The notes below the pieces were generated by a model, which did not search any database, was not told where the DNA came from, and saw nothing but the letters and a program-made list of their open reading frames with translations. From contig DATHNW010000033.1 in NCBI GenBank assembly GCA_035485575.1, forward strand, positions 76,037 to 140,036: 64,000 bases of DNA, written 5' to 3'. Each line of letters starts with the position of its first letter. The first letter of the stretch is position 1. Positions 17,388 to 28,853 of this stretch are shown here, in pieces. The stretch is from DASRHD01 sp035485575. GTDB taxonomy: Bacteria > Verrucomicrobiota > Verrucomicrobiia > Opitutales > Opitutaceae. The position numbers were made by a program, and so were the translations under genes.

Positions 17388-17795
17388 TCAACGACGGCGC
17401 CGCTTGATGCCAAGTTGGGCCACGGTAAAGCGCACAAGGCCTTCGAGCCGCTCGACTTCAGCGGGTTCGAGGCCGTCTTTGCCTTTGAGTGCTTCTTCCG
17501 CGCGCTTCATGGCCGCCTCGACCGCGTGTTCGTCGATTTTTTCCTCGGTGATGGCCGACTCCGCGAGAACAGAGACCTTATCGCCGGCGACCTGGGCAAA
17601 ACCTCCGCCGACGATCAGGAATTGCGTGGTGGTGCCCTTGATCACGCGCAGTTCGCCATAGCTCACCTGTGTGAGCAGCGGAATATGGCCGGGCAGGATG
17701 CCGACCTCTCCCTCGACGGTCGGAATGACCACGCTGTCGATCGTGTCGGAGTAGACCTGCGCTTCGGGCGTGACGATTTCGAGCGTGAGCGACAT
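17388..17795 (-). CDS. atpC: ATP synthase F1 subunit epsilon
   Basis: 135-residue central-stalk subunit. N-terminal beta-sandwich MSLTLEIVTPEAQVYSDTIDSVVIPTVEGEVGILPGH is the family signature; a two-helix C-terminal part follows and carries a basic end (IKRRRR). Last gene of the atpBEFHAGDC operon, 8 bp after atpD. Confidence 0.95.
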   Translation of the reverse strand: MSLTLEIVTPEAQVYSDTIDSVVIPTVEGEVGILPGHIPLLTQVSYGELRVIKGTTTQFLIVGGGFAQVAGDKVSVLAESAITEEKIDEHAVEAAMKRAEEALKGKDGLEPAEVERLEGLVRFTVAQLGIKRRRR

Positions 17796-17803
17796 GTGAA
17801 AAA

Positions 17804-19219
17804 TTACTTCTTCGAGGTAGCGATGACTTCGTCGATGCCACCCTTCATGTAGAAATCGCCCTCGGTGACGTCGTCGAGCTGGCCATCGAGGATCATCTTG
17901 AAGCCGCGCACGGTGTCCTTGACGGAGACGTATTTACCGGGCGAACCCGTAAAGACCTCGGCCACGTGGAACGGCTGCGAGAGGAAACGCTGGATTTTGC
18001 GCGCGCGATACACGGTCTGCTTGTCCTCGGGCGAAAGTTCGTCAAGGCCGAGGATGGCGATGATGTCCTGCAGATCCTTATAGCGCTGGAGGACGCGCTG
18101 CACTTCGCGCGCCACACGATAATGTTCCTCGCCGACAATGTCGGCTTGCAGCGCTTTCGAAACCGACGCGAGCGGATCGACCGCGGGATAAATGCCGAGC
18201 TCGGCGATGGAACGCTCGAGCACGATGGTCGAGTCAAGGTGGGCAAAGGTGTTCGCAGGCGCCGGATCGGTAAGATCGTCAGCCGGCACGTAAACCGCCT
18301 GGAAGGACGTGATGGAGCCTTTTTTGGTCGAGGTGATGCGCTCCTGCAAAAGGCCCATTTCGTTGGCGAGCGTGGGCTGGTAGCCGACGGCGGAGGGGGA
18401 GCGGCCGAGCAATGCCGACACTTCAGAGCCGGCCTGCGAGAAGCGGAAGATGTTGTCGACGAAGAGCAGCACGTCCTGGTTTTTCTCGTCGCGGAAATAC
18501 TCGGTCATGGCGAGGGCCGAGAGCGCGACGCGCATGCGGGCGCCCGGGGGTTCGTTCATCTGGCCGTAAACCAGCGCGACCTTCGACTTGCTGAGGTCCT
18601 TCTGGTCGATGACGCCGGCCTCGGACATTTCGTGGTAAAGATCATTGCCTTCGCGGGAGCGTTCGCCAACGCCGGCAAAGACGGAATAGCCGCCGTGCGC
18701 CTTGGCGATATTGTTGATCAGCTCCATGATGACGACGGTCTTGCCGACGCCGGCGCCGCCGAATGCACCGACCTTGCCGCCCTTCACGAAGGGACAGATG
18801 AGGTCGATGACCTTGATGCCGGTCTCGAGGATGTTGGCCTTCGTGTCCTGGTCGACCAGCGCGGGAGCTGCACGGTGAATCGGGTATTTTTTATCGAATT
18901 TCACCGGGCCTTTGCCGTCCACGACATCGCCCGTGACATTGAAGATGCGGCCGAGGACGCCTTCACCGACGGGTACGGAGATCGGCGCACCGGTGTCGGT
19001 CACGGACATGCCGCGCTTCAGGCCCTCGGACGAGGACATGGCGATGGCGCGCGTGACTCCCTCGCCGAGGTGCTGCTGCACTTCAAGCGTCAGCTGCTCG
19101 GTCTTGCCGGCGACGGAAAACTCGACGGTGAGCGCCTGGTAGATGGGCGGCATGGCGTTTTCGGAGAACTGCACGTCGACGACGGGGCCGATGACTTGGA
19201 CGATTTTACCGGTGTTCAT
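17804..19219 (-). CDS. atpD: ATP synthase F1 subunit beta
   Basis: 471-residue catalytic subunit. Walker A GGAGVGKTVVIMELI, the catalytic glutamate segment GVGERSREGNDLY, Walker B DVLLFVDNIFRF, and the ALLGRSPSAVGYQPTLA signature are all present. Full length, starting MNTGKIVQVIGPVVDVQF. Lies between atpG and atpC, with a 20-bp gap to atpG. Confidence 0.98.
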   Translation of the reverse strand: MNTGKIVQVIGPVVDVQFSENAMPPIYQALTVEFSVAGKTEQLTLEVQQHLGEGVTRAIAMSSSEGLKRGMSVTDTGAPISVPVGEGVLGRIFNVTGDVVDGKGPVKFDKKYPIHRAAPALVDQDTKANILETGIKVIDLICPFVKGGKVGAFGGAGVGKTVVIMELINNIAKAHGGYSVFAGVGERSREGNDLYHEMSEAGVIDQKDLSKSKVALVYGQMNEPPGARMRVALSALAMTEYFRDEKNQDVLLFVDNIFRFSQAGSEVSALLGRSPSAVGYQPTLANEMGLLQERITSTKKGSITSFQAVYVPADDLTDPAPANTFAHLDSTIVLERSIAELGIYPAVDPLASVSKALQADIVGEEHYRVAREVQRVLQRYKDLQDIIAILGLDELSPEDKQTVYRARKIQRFLSQPFHVAEVFTGSPGKYVSVKDTVRGFKMILDGQLDDVTEGDFYMKGGIDEVIATSKK

Positions 19220-19239
19220 TTTTTTGAGAATGGAAGGGG

Positions 19240-20118
19240 TTAGGCGGCCGTGAATTGCGCGGCGGCGATCTCGAGGATTTCCTGAGTGATGGCGGCCTGG
19301 CGGGCCTTGTTGTATTCGAGAGTGAGGTCGCCGAGGATCTTGGTGGCGTTGTCCTTCGCGGTTTTCATCGCGACCATGCGGGCGCTGTGCTCGGAGGCCT
19401 TGGCCGAGAGGACCAGCTGATAGATGTAGCGATTGACGTAAAACGGCAGCAGGGCCTCGAGCACCGGTTGCGCGCCCGGCTCAAAAAGCATTTGCTTCGC
19501 ATCGGCCGCCCCAGCGGCCGCCGCGCCGCCGTGGCGCCGCAGGTTGTCGATGAATTGGCGCAGGTTGTCGAGCGGCAGCAAGGGCCGGCAGATCGACTCC
19601 TGGATCAGCGTATTTTTAAAGCGCGGGTAGATGATCTCGATGGTGTCGACCGCGCCTTCGAGAAACTGCTTGGTCATGAACTCCGCGACAACCTTCACCT
19701 CGGCGAAGGGCACGCGGTCATGCACTTGGAAACTGGCAACCAGGTCGCGTTTCGTACGGCCGAGAAACTGCGCGCCTTTGCGGCCGATGACGACGAACTT
19801 CGCGGGCGTCTTGATCTCGGCGGCGAGCTTGAAAAGGTTGCCGTTGAGCGGACCGCAAAGACCCTTGTCCGTCGTGATCAGCAGAATGCCGCGGGTCTTC
19901 ACCTCGCGGCGCGCGAGGAACGCATGCAGGGATTCGTCCACGTACGGCGCAAGCGAGGCGAGCATGTCGGCCATGAGCTGCGAATAACGCCGGCCGGCGA
20001 GCGCCGCCTGCTGGGCCTTCTTCATCTTCGAAGCAGCCACCAGCTCCATCGCCTTGGTGATCTGGCGGGTGTTCTTGACCGACTTGATGCGGCGGCGGAT
20101 GTCGCGGGTGGAAGCCAT
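19240..20118 (-). CDS. atpG: ATP synthase F1 subunit gamma
   Basis: 292-residue rotor shaft. N-terminal helix STRDIRRRIKSVKNTRQITKAMELVAASKMKKA and the C-terminal helix with AMKTAKDNATKILGDLTLEYNKARQAAITQE are the family signatures that form the coiled-coil axis. Central part ITTDKGLCGPLNGNLFK also typical. Between atpA and atpD. Confidence 0.97.
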   Translation of the reverse strand: MASTRDIRRRIKSVKNTRQITKAMELVAASKMKKAQQAALAGRRYSQLMADMLASLAPYVDESLHAFLARREVKTRGILLITTDKGLCGPLNGNLFKLAAEIKTPAKFVVIGRKGAQFLGRTKRDLVASFQVHDRVPFAEVKVVAEFMTKQFLEGAVDTIEIIYPRFKNTLIQESICRPLLPLDNLRQFIDNLRRHGGAAAAGAADAKQMLFEPGAQPVLEALLPFYVNRYIYQLVLSAKASEHSARMVAMKTAKDNATKILGDLTLEYNKARQAAITQEILEIAAAQFTAA

Positions 20119-20165
20119 TACGAAAAGGCGTCAGATTTCAGGCGTGAATTGCGAAGCGGGCCGGC

Positions 20166-21692
<1,527 letters not shown>

Positions 21693-21730
21693 TCGGAAAA
21701 AAGGCTGGGGCTGGTGGGTGAGGAAAAACT

Positions 21731-22123
21731 TCAGACGGCGGCGAGCGCGGCAAGCTGCCCGGCGACCGAGGCTTCGTAAACATCGTCGCCTACGCGGACG
21801 CGCAGGCCGGCGAGGAGGCTTTTGTCCTCGCGCGCGGACGCCGTGACGGGGCGGCCGTATTTTTTCGTCATCGCGGCGGCGATGGCCTGTAGTGCCGGTT
21901 CGGATACGATGCCGGCATGCTCGACGAGGGCGCTGCTCTTCGCCAGTTCGGCGGCGATGAGCCGGTGGTAGGCCTTGAGCACGACCAGAGGTCCGGCCGG
22001 CTTGTGCTTTTCAACATATTCCAGCACCCCCGCCACACGTTCGGCGGAAACTACGCCGTCAACGACGCTCAGCTTGAAAAGCCGGCGGGCGAGCTGCTGG
22101 GCATGCTTGGCGTGGGACGACAT
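21731..22123 (-). CDS. atpH: ATP synthase F1 subunit delta
   Basis: 130-residue subunit linking F1 to the peripheral stalk. It is divergent and shorter than the usual 175-180 residues, but the C-terminal LLAGLRVRVGDDVYEASVAGQL matches the delta/OSCP ending (GGLRVRVGDxVxDxSVxxRL), and it sits in the canonical place between atpF and atpA. The N-terminal helical domain appears reduced. Confidence 0.85.
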   Translation of the reverse strand: MSSHAKHAQQLARRLFKLSVVDGVVSAERVAGVLEYVEKHKPAGPLVVLKAYHRLIAAELAKSSALVEHAGIVSEPALQAIAAAMTKKYGRPVTASAREDKSLLAGLRVRVGDDVYEASVAGQLAALAAV

Positions 22124-22140
22124 CAGAGAAATTCAGGGCC

Positions 22141-22704
22141 TCAAACCGAAGTGGTGAGCTCGCGGGCGGCTGAGTCGTTGTAGCGGGCGCGATCGGCCTC
22201 GGAGAGCTCCTTGGCGAGGACGCGCTGCGTGGTGGCGACGACCAGGCGGGTGATCTCCGTGCGGGCGTCGGCGAGCATTTTCTTGCGCTCGAGCTCGATG
22301 GCCTGCTGCGCTTTGGCGATGAGGTCATTGGCCCGCTCGGTGGCGGCCTGCTGTTCGCGCTCAGAGAAATCCTTGGCGGCCTTGCGCGCCTCCTCGATGA
22401 GCGTGGCGGCGGCCAGCTGGGCGTTTTTGGTGATGGCGACGCTCTCCTGCTGGGTGGCGTCGAGCCGGGCCTTCATCTCATCGGCGTACTTGAGACCGGA
22501 TTCGATCTTCTGCTGACGCTCGTCGAGCGTGGCGATGACCGGCTTGAAGGCGAAACGCCAGAGAATGAAGGCGACCACGCAGAAGCTGACGACCTGCGCG
22601 AGGATGAGCGGCACACTGATGCCGAAATCGGTGAAGATTTTGGTGACGCCACCAGCAGCCTCGGCGGCGGGCGCGGCAGTTTCGGCGAAGACGAGAGGGA
22701 GCAT
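22141..22704 (-). CDS. atpF: ATP synthase F0 subunit b
   Basis: 187-residue peripheral-stalk subunit. One transmembrane helix near residues 32-53 (PLILAQVVSFCVVAFILWRF), then a long charged helix rich in Ala, Glu and Lys (DERQQKIESGLKYADEMKA... ARTEITRLV) that forms the coiled-coil dimer. Located between atpE and atpH, as standard. Confidence 0.95.
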   Translation of the reverse strand: MLPLVFAETAAPAAEAAGGVTKIFTDFGISVPLILAQVVSFCVVAFILWRFAFKPVIATLDERQQKIESGLKYADEMKARLDATQQESVAITKNAQLAAATLIEEARKAAKDFSEREQQAATERANDLIAKAQQAIELERKKMLADARTEITRLVVATTQRVLAKELSEADRARYNDSAARELTTSV

Positions 22705-22752
22705 GGGAGGAAAGAGTCCGCGCCGCCTCTGCAGCGGCGCGGAATGGAAGAA

Positions 22753-22962
22753 TTACTTGCCGAGGAAGAGGGCGTAGAACGCGACCGCTTCGGCCAGCGC
22801 CATGCCGATGATGGCCTGCACCAGAATCTGCGTCGCGGCGCCCGGGTTGCGGCCGACGGCTTCGGCGGCCTTGAAGCCGACGAGGCCCACGCCGATGGCG
22901 GCGCCGAGGCAGCCGAGGCCGCCCTGGATGCTTCCGGTAACTTCAGCGATAACTTGGATCAT
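22753..22962 (-). CDS. atpE: ATP synthase F0 subunit c
   Basis: 69-residue hairpin of two membrane helices forming the rotor ring. The polar loop is AVGRNPGAA and the ion-binding carboxylate is the Glu in GMALAEAVAFYALF. The Gln in helix 1 and the Ser/Thr after the Glu that mark sodium-binding rings are absent (Val and Ala instead), which favours proton coupling. Between atpB and atpF. Confidence 0.96.
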   Translation of the reverse strand: MIQVIAEVTGSIQGGLGCLGAAIGVGLVGFKAAEAVGRNPGAATQILVQAIIGMALAEAVAFYALFLGK

Positions 22963-23034
22963 GTTGGGTTGGTTTTATTGGTTGGATTGCCGCCGTCCGC
23001 ACGCTTGGCACGGTCCCAGCGGGAAAGGGTTAGC

Positions 23035-23928
23035 TCAATGGCCCGCGTCCTTGTGGCCGCCGTGGCTGGACTCATCATGATGGCCATCGCCATGGTTGCA
23101 AAGGAGGCCAATGTAAACACTGACCAGCAGCATGAAGACGAATGCCTGCACAAAGCCGATGAGCATTTCGAGGAAATAGAACGGCACCGGCAGGCCCCAC
23201 TTTTGGATGCCGCTCATGGCATGCATGAGGTTTTCACCGCCGAAAATATTGCCGAACAACCGGAAGGAGAGTGAAATCGGGCGGAACAGGATCGAGACGA
23301 TCTCAATCAGGCCGGCTGCGAAGAAGATCAGGAAAAGCGGATAATAGATGAAGGCGGGGGTTTCCTTCTTGCTGGCCTTGTTGCCGAAGATGTCCTTCAG
23401 GACCACCATCGGGCCGGCGTAGCGCATGATGAAATAAAACCACGCCACAAACGCCACCGTGGCGAGAGCGATGGTGCCGTTCATGTCGGCATGGGCCGGC
23501 CGGACAAATTCCATCCATTCACCGGTGGCATGGCTTCGCATGTAAACCGTGCCGACGCCGGGAAAAAGGCCGCTCCAATTCTGGATCAGGATGTAGGTGA
23601 ACAGCGTGAGCAGCAGCGGGAAGGCATAGGGCGCCACTTTCCGGCCGACAATGGGCGAGATGAGTCCGCGAATGCCTTCCACGAGATTTTCCACAATGGC
23701 CTGGCCGCGCGAAGGCACGAGCTTCGGCTTTCTGATGGCCAGCCGGACAATGATGATGAAGACGGCCGCCACGGTCCAGCTCGTGAGCATGCTGTTTGTC
23801 ACCGGCAGCGGGCCAACGTGAAACAGCGGCTCGGCGATCGGCGCCACGCCGGTTTCACCCGCGAAGGCCGGCGCGCTCGTGGCAGCCAGCAGGAGCGGGA
23901 GAGAGAGAAGTTTGTTGAACCGTGACAT
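23035..23928 (-). CDS. atpB: ATP synthase F0 subunit a
   Basis: 297-residue stator channel subunit. After a signal-like N-terminus (MSRFNKLLSLPLLLAATSAPAFA) come the membrane helices; the stator helix holds SLSFRLFGNIFGGENLMHA, with the essential arginine. C-terminus is His-rich (CNHGDGHHDESSHGGHKDAGH). ATG at 23928 was chosen over an in-frame TTG at 23997. It is the first gene of the ATP synthase operon; no atpI precedes it. Confidence 0.95.
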   Translation of the reverse strand: MSRFNKLLSLPLLLAATSAPAFAGETGVAPIAEPLFHVGPLPVTNSMLTSWTVAAVFIIIVRLAIRKPKLVPSRGQAIVENLVEGIRGLISPIVGRKVAPYAFPLLLTLFTYILIQNWSGLFPGVGTVYMRSHATGEWMEFVRPAHADMNGTIALATVAFVAWFYFIMRYAGPMVVLKDIFGNKASKKETPAFIYYPLFLIFFAAGLIEIVSILFRPISLSFRLFGNIFGGENLMHAMSGIQKWGLPVPFYFLEMLIGFVQAFVFMLLVSVYIGLLCNHGDGHHDESSHGGHKDAGH

Positions 23929-24066
23929 GAACGCGCGGAGGCAGATGGAGAGCTTTAAAAGGATAACTTGGTAGGCTGGGAGCCCTAGGGGCGTCAACCC
24001 CTGAAAATTACGTTACCTAATAGCCATGGCGGTAATTAGCCACAACGTTAACCAACCTTGGACAAC

Positions 24067-24672
24067 TTATGACGCCGCCGTCCGCTCGGCGACCAATGAT
24101 TGGTAGGCAGGCGCCCGTTGCTGAAAGACGGTGGATTCTTCGAAAGGCCAGGGCGCAGCAGGGTCGAGCCGCCAGGCGGAATGGGCGGCCAGAACCGCAG
24201 TGGCTTGGGTGAAATAACCGCGGTGGTCGGTGCGAAAATAAAAACGCATCCCCTGCCCCGTCCGCATTGCAAGCTCTTGGAGGAAAGAGGATTGAAGCAA
24301 TCTGTTCTTATGGTGGCGGCGCTTGGGCCACGGATCGGGGAAAAGCATGAAAATCGCCCTAAAACCCGCGTCCGCCGGCAGAGCCGCGAGGAAATCAAGC
24401 GCCTCGGCGTGAAAAAAATGCAGGTTGGCCCCCGCGGCGCGGTCCCGCTTGCGGACAGCCCTCGCGATACGCTCGGCGCTCACGTCAAAGCCGAGGCAAA
24501 ACTCATCTGGATGCGCCGCAGCGTAGGCGGTGAGAAAATGCCCGTGGCCGCAGCCGATTTCGCAGACGAAGCGCGCCGCCGGAGGCAGCACGCCGGCGAG
24601 CGCAGCGCGCAGGTCGGCGCGGCGTTGGGCGACCAGTGCGAGATGCGCAGGGCTGGGGGCGGCGGTTTCCAC
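24067..24672 (-). CDS. trmB: tRNA (guanine-N7-)-methyltransferase
   Basis: 201-residue SAM-dependent enzyme that makes m7G46 in tRNA. Motif I VCEIGCGHGHFLTAYAA, acidic LGFDVSAERIARA, and the diagnostic IFMLFPDPWPKRRHHKNRL, where TrmB binds tRNA and SAM. The frame starts with GTG at 24672. It sits alone between atpB and phoR. The 170-bp gap upstream contains a CACAACGCAAAGACGCAAG stretch that resembles one arm of the palindromic repeat at 6362. Confidence 0.93.
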   Translation of the reverse strand: METAAPSPAHLALVAQRRADLRAALAGVLPPAARFVCEIGCGHGHFLTAYAAAHPDEFCLGFDVSAERIARAVRKRDRAAGANLHFFHAEALDFLAALPADAGFRAIFMLFPDPWPKRRHHKNRLLQSSFLQELAMRTGQGMRFYFRTDHRGYFTQATAVLAAHSAWRLDPAAPWPFEESTVFQQRAPAYQSLVAERTAAS

Positions 24673-24842
24673 GGCGAGTATTCACAACGCAAAGACGCAA
24701 GTGGCGCGAAACGCGAGCGCGGGTTGGAAAACTTTCCGCCGGCGCCGCCAAAATACCCCGGAACCTTTTCAAAATCTCCCCGCAGGATGGCCCGGACACC
24801 GCAGAAGAGGGTCCCCTGCCCTGCGGGTCACGGAAAAAGTTC

Positions 24843-26095
<1,253 letters not shown>

Positions 26096-26108
<13 letters not shown>

Positions 26109-26815
26109 GCCTCGGATTTGCGCTCGGCCATGCGGTACCCGACCCCGCGGATGGTCTCGATCCAATCAGCCTCGGCGCCGAGTTTTTCACGGAGCCGGCG
26201 CACATGCGTGTCCACCGTGCGTGTCTCGATCTCGGTTTCGTAATTCCAGACGTTGATCAGAAGGTGTTCGCGCGTCTGCACGCGGCCACGGCGCTCCATA
26301 AGGAGATGCAGGAGCTTGAATTCGGTGGCCGTGAGATCGAGGACTGTGCCGTTCACAGCCACCTCGTGGCGGTCGACATCGATGACGATCTGGCCGACTT
26401 GCAGGCGGCGCTCGGGCGGCGGGGCGCCCTCGGCAACGCGGCGGAGGATGGACTGGACCCGCAGGACGACTTCCTTCGTGCTGAAAGGCTTGCTGAGATA
26501 ATCGTCGCCCCCGGTCTCGAGGCCGGCGATGCGGTCGGCTTCCTCCGCCTTGGCGGTGAGAAAAATGACCGGCACGCGCTTGAGCTTCGGATCGGCGCGA
26601 AGCATGCGGCAGATCTGAATGCCATTCAGGTCGGGCATCATCACGTCGAGGATGACGAGGTCGGGCAGAAAACTGCGCGCGAGGCCAATGCTGCTATTTG
26701 GATCGTTGAGGGTTTCGACCTGAAATCCCTTCGCCTTGAGATGATAGGCGACGAGCTCGGTCACATCCGACTCGTCATCCACTACCAGGATTTTTTTTGC
26801 CTTGGGCTCCGACAT
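26096..26815 (-). CDS. phoB: PhoB/OmpR-family response regulator
   Basis: 239-residue transcription factor: receiver domain (about 1-125) with ILVVDDESDV, phospho-acceptor Asp in DLVILDVMMPDLNG, and VIFLTAKAEEADR with Lys in DDYLSKPFS; then a winged-helix DNA-binding domain with TATEFKLLHLLMERRGRV and TVDTHVRRLREKLGAEADWIETIRGVGYRM. ATG 26815 has GGAG five bases upstream. It overlaps its partner kinase downstream. PhoB-like by pairing and sequence, target genes unknown. Confidence 0.88.
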
Positions 26816-26907
26816 GGCTCCGAGTTTAAGCAGCAGAAGGGCGGATGCTAGCGAATTTACGGCCGTTGCCGGATTGTTACGAATGCCACGATCCTGTGAC
26901 GAAAGCC

Positions 26908-28794
26908 TCAATTTTGCTCCGATGCGGTCCCGGCTTTGCGCGCCGATTCGATAAGTACCATCAGAATGCTGATATCCGCCGGGTTCACCCCGCTGATGCG
27001 GCTGGCCTGGCCGAGCGTGTAAGGCCGGGTCTCGGCCAGTTTGAGCGCACTCTCGCGGCGCAGGCCGCGCACGTTAAGATAATCAATGGCCTCGGGGATG
27101 CGAATCTTCTCCACCTCGCGCAGCTTTTCGATCTGCCGCAGCTCACGCGAGAGATAGCCGCGATAAGCTACACGATAAAGCGCTTCCGCGCGCACCGCCG
27201 GGGATTCCTGCAGAAATTCCGGTGGAAACACCAACTCCCCTGCCCCGTCGCGCCGGACCAGATCACCAAAAGTCTTTCCTTGATAACGAGTTAATTCAAA
27301 AAAATCAGCCCAATATTCAATTTGCGCCTTTTTTTTGGCGATATTCGTTAAACGGTTTTCAGACAATAATTTATAATTTTTGGCGTGATGCAGAAGCCGC
27401 AATTCGGCACTGCCATGATTAAAGAGCAGCCGGTGCTCCGCCCGGCTAGTGAACATGCGATAAGGCTCGTTGGTGCCCTTAGTTACGAGATCATCAATCA
27501 AAACACCGATGTAGCCCTCGTGACGCTGAATAATAAGCGGTTCTTCTCCCCTAACCTTTTGCACCGCATTGACTCCCGCAATAAGACCCTGGGCTGCTGC
27601 TTCCTCGTAACCTGAAGTGCCGTTGATCTGGCCGGCAAAAAACAGATTTCCCATCTTGCGCGATTCAAGGGAAGGAAAAAGCTGGGTCGGGGGCGCAAAG
27701 TCATATTCGACCGCGTAGGCCGGCCTGAGCAAATGCGCCTTTTCCAAGCCAGGCACGCTGCGCACCATCTTTAGCTGAACATCGAATGGCAGGCTCGTCG
27801 AAAGGCCATTGACGTAGTATTCATTGGTGTTGCGCCCTTCCGGCTCGAGGAATAGCAGATGGCGCGGCTTGTCCGCAAAGCGAACAAATTTGTCTTCGAT
27901 GCTCGGGCAATAGCGCGGCCCTACCCCAACGATCTCACCGCTGTACATTGCTGATTGATGGAGATTTGCGCGAACAATCTCGGCCGTTTCGGCCGTCGTA
28001 TGCGTCATCCAACAGGAAACTTGATTGGTGCCTGGCTGCCATCCAATGCGCCCCTCGCCCGTTTGTTCCACGTGGAACAAATTCCCGTCGTCACGGGTGT
28101 CGTGAAAGGCAAATGGCGTTGGTTTTGCGTCGCCCTTTTGCTCCTGCATCTGCGTAAAATCAAGGCTGCGGCCCAACAATCGCGGCGGCGTACCGGTCTT
28201 CAGCCGTCGTAGTTCGATGCCGGCTTCCTCCAAGCTTCCCGACAAAGTCCGCGCACTGAAATCACCCAAGCGTCCGCCTTCGTTTTTGTTTTGGCCAATA
28301 TGCATCAGGCCACGCAAAAACGTGCCAGTGGTAATGATCACGGTTTGCCCGAGAAAATCGATATCGAGATTTGTTCGGCATCCGATCACTTTACCGCCTT
28401 TGAAAATCAGCCCGGTGACCGTAGCCTGGAAAACCTGCAGATTAGGCTGCAACTCCAAGGTATGCTTTAAGCGAAATTGGTAGGCTTTTTTATCGCACTG
28501 GGCTCGCGGCGATTGAACTGCCAGTCCTTTGGACTCATTAAGCAGCCGAAACTGAATTCCAGTGAGATCCGTATTGATGGCCATTTCGCCGCCGAGCGCA
28601 TCGATCTCCCGAACCATCTGGCCCTTGGCTTGGCCGCCGATGGCCGGATTGCAGCTCATCTGGGCAATCGTGTCGATGTTGCCGGTCAAGAGCAGGGTGG
28701 AGGCGCCCATACGCGAAGCCGCCAGAGCGGCTTCCACGCCAGCGTGACCTGCGCCGCAAACGATGACGGCAAACGGTATCTCGTTGTATATCAT
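26908..28794 (-). CDS. mnmG: tRNA uridine 5-carboxymethylaminomethyl modification enzyme MnmG
   Basis: 628-residue FAD protein which, with MnmE, installs the cmnm5 group at U34 of tRNAs reading two-fold codon boxes. N-terminal dinucleotide motif VIVCGAGHAGVEAALAASRMG, then SCNPAIGGQAKGQMVREIDALGG, the second family signature GYEEAAAQGLIAGVNA, TSRAEHRLLF and the C-terminal helical domain that contacts MnmE. ATG at 28794 after an in-frame TTG. mnmE lies upstream on the same strand 60 bp away. Confidence 0.96.
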   Translation of the reverse strand: MIYNEIPFAVIVCGAGHAGVEAALAASRMGASTLLLTGNIDTIAQMSCNPAIGGQAKGQMVREIDALGGEMAINTDLTGIQFRLLNESKGLAVQSPRAQCDKKAYQFRLKHTLELQPNLQVFQATVTGLIFKGGKVIGCRTNLDIDFLGQTVIITTGTFLRGLMHIGQNKNEGGRLGDFSARTLSGSLEEAGIELRRLKTGTPPRLLGRSLDFTQMQEQKGDAKPTPFAFHDTRDDGNLFHVEQTGEGRIGWQPGTNQVSCWMTHTTAETAEIVRANLHQSAMYSGEIVGVGPRYCPSIEDKFVRFADKPRHLLFLEPEGRNTNEYYVNGLSTSLPFDVQLKMVRSVPGLEKAHLLRPAYAVEYDFAPPTQLFPSLESRKMGNLFFAGQINGTSGYEEAAAQGLIAGVNAVQKVRGEEPLIIQRHEGYIGVLIDDLVTKGTNEPYRMFTSRAEHRLLFNHGSAELRLLHHAKNYKLLSENRLTNIAKKKAQIEYWADFFELTRYQGKTFGDLVRRDGAGELVFPPEFLQESPAVRAEALYRVAYRGYLSRELRQIEKLREVEKIRIPEAIDYLNVRGLRRESALKLAETRPYTLGQASRISGVNPADISILMVLIESARKAGTASEQN

Positions 28795-28853
28795 CAACTT
28801 AAATCACTGAAAAGCAAGAGCTTACCGTGATTCAAGCGCTCGCGCAAGGGCGT

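Noticed and set aside
17966..19243. 425-codon plus-strand frame opposite atpD
   Set aside because: Shadow of the beta subunit gene, no domain.
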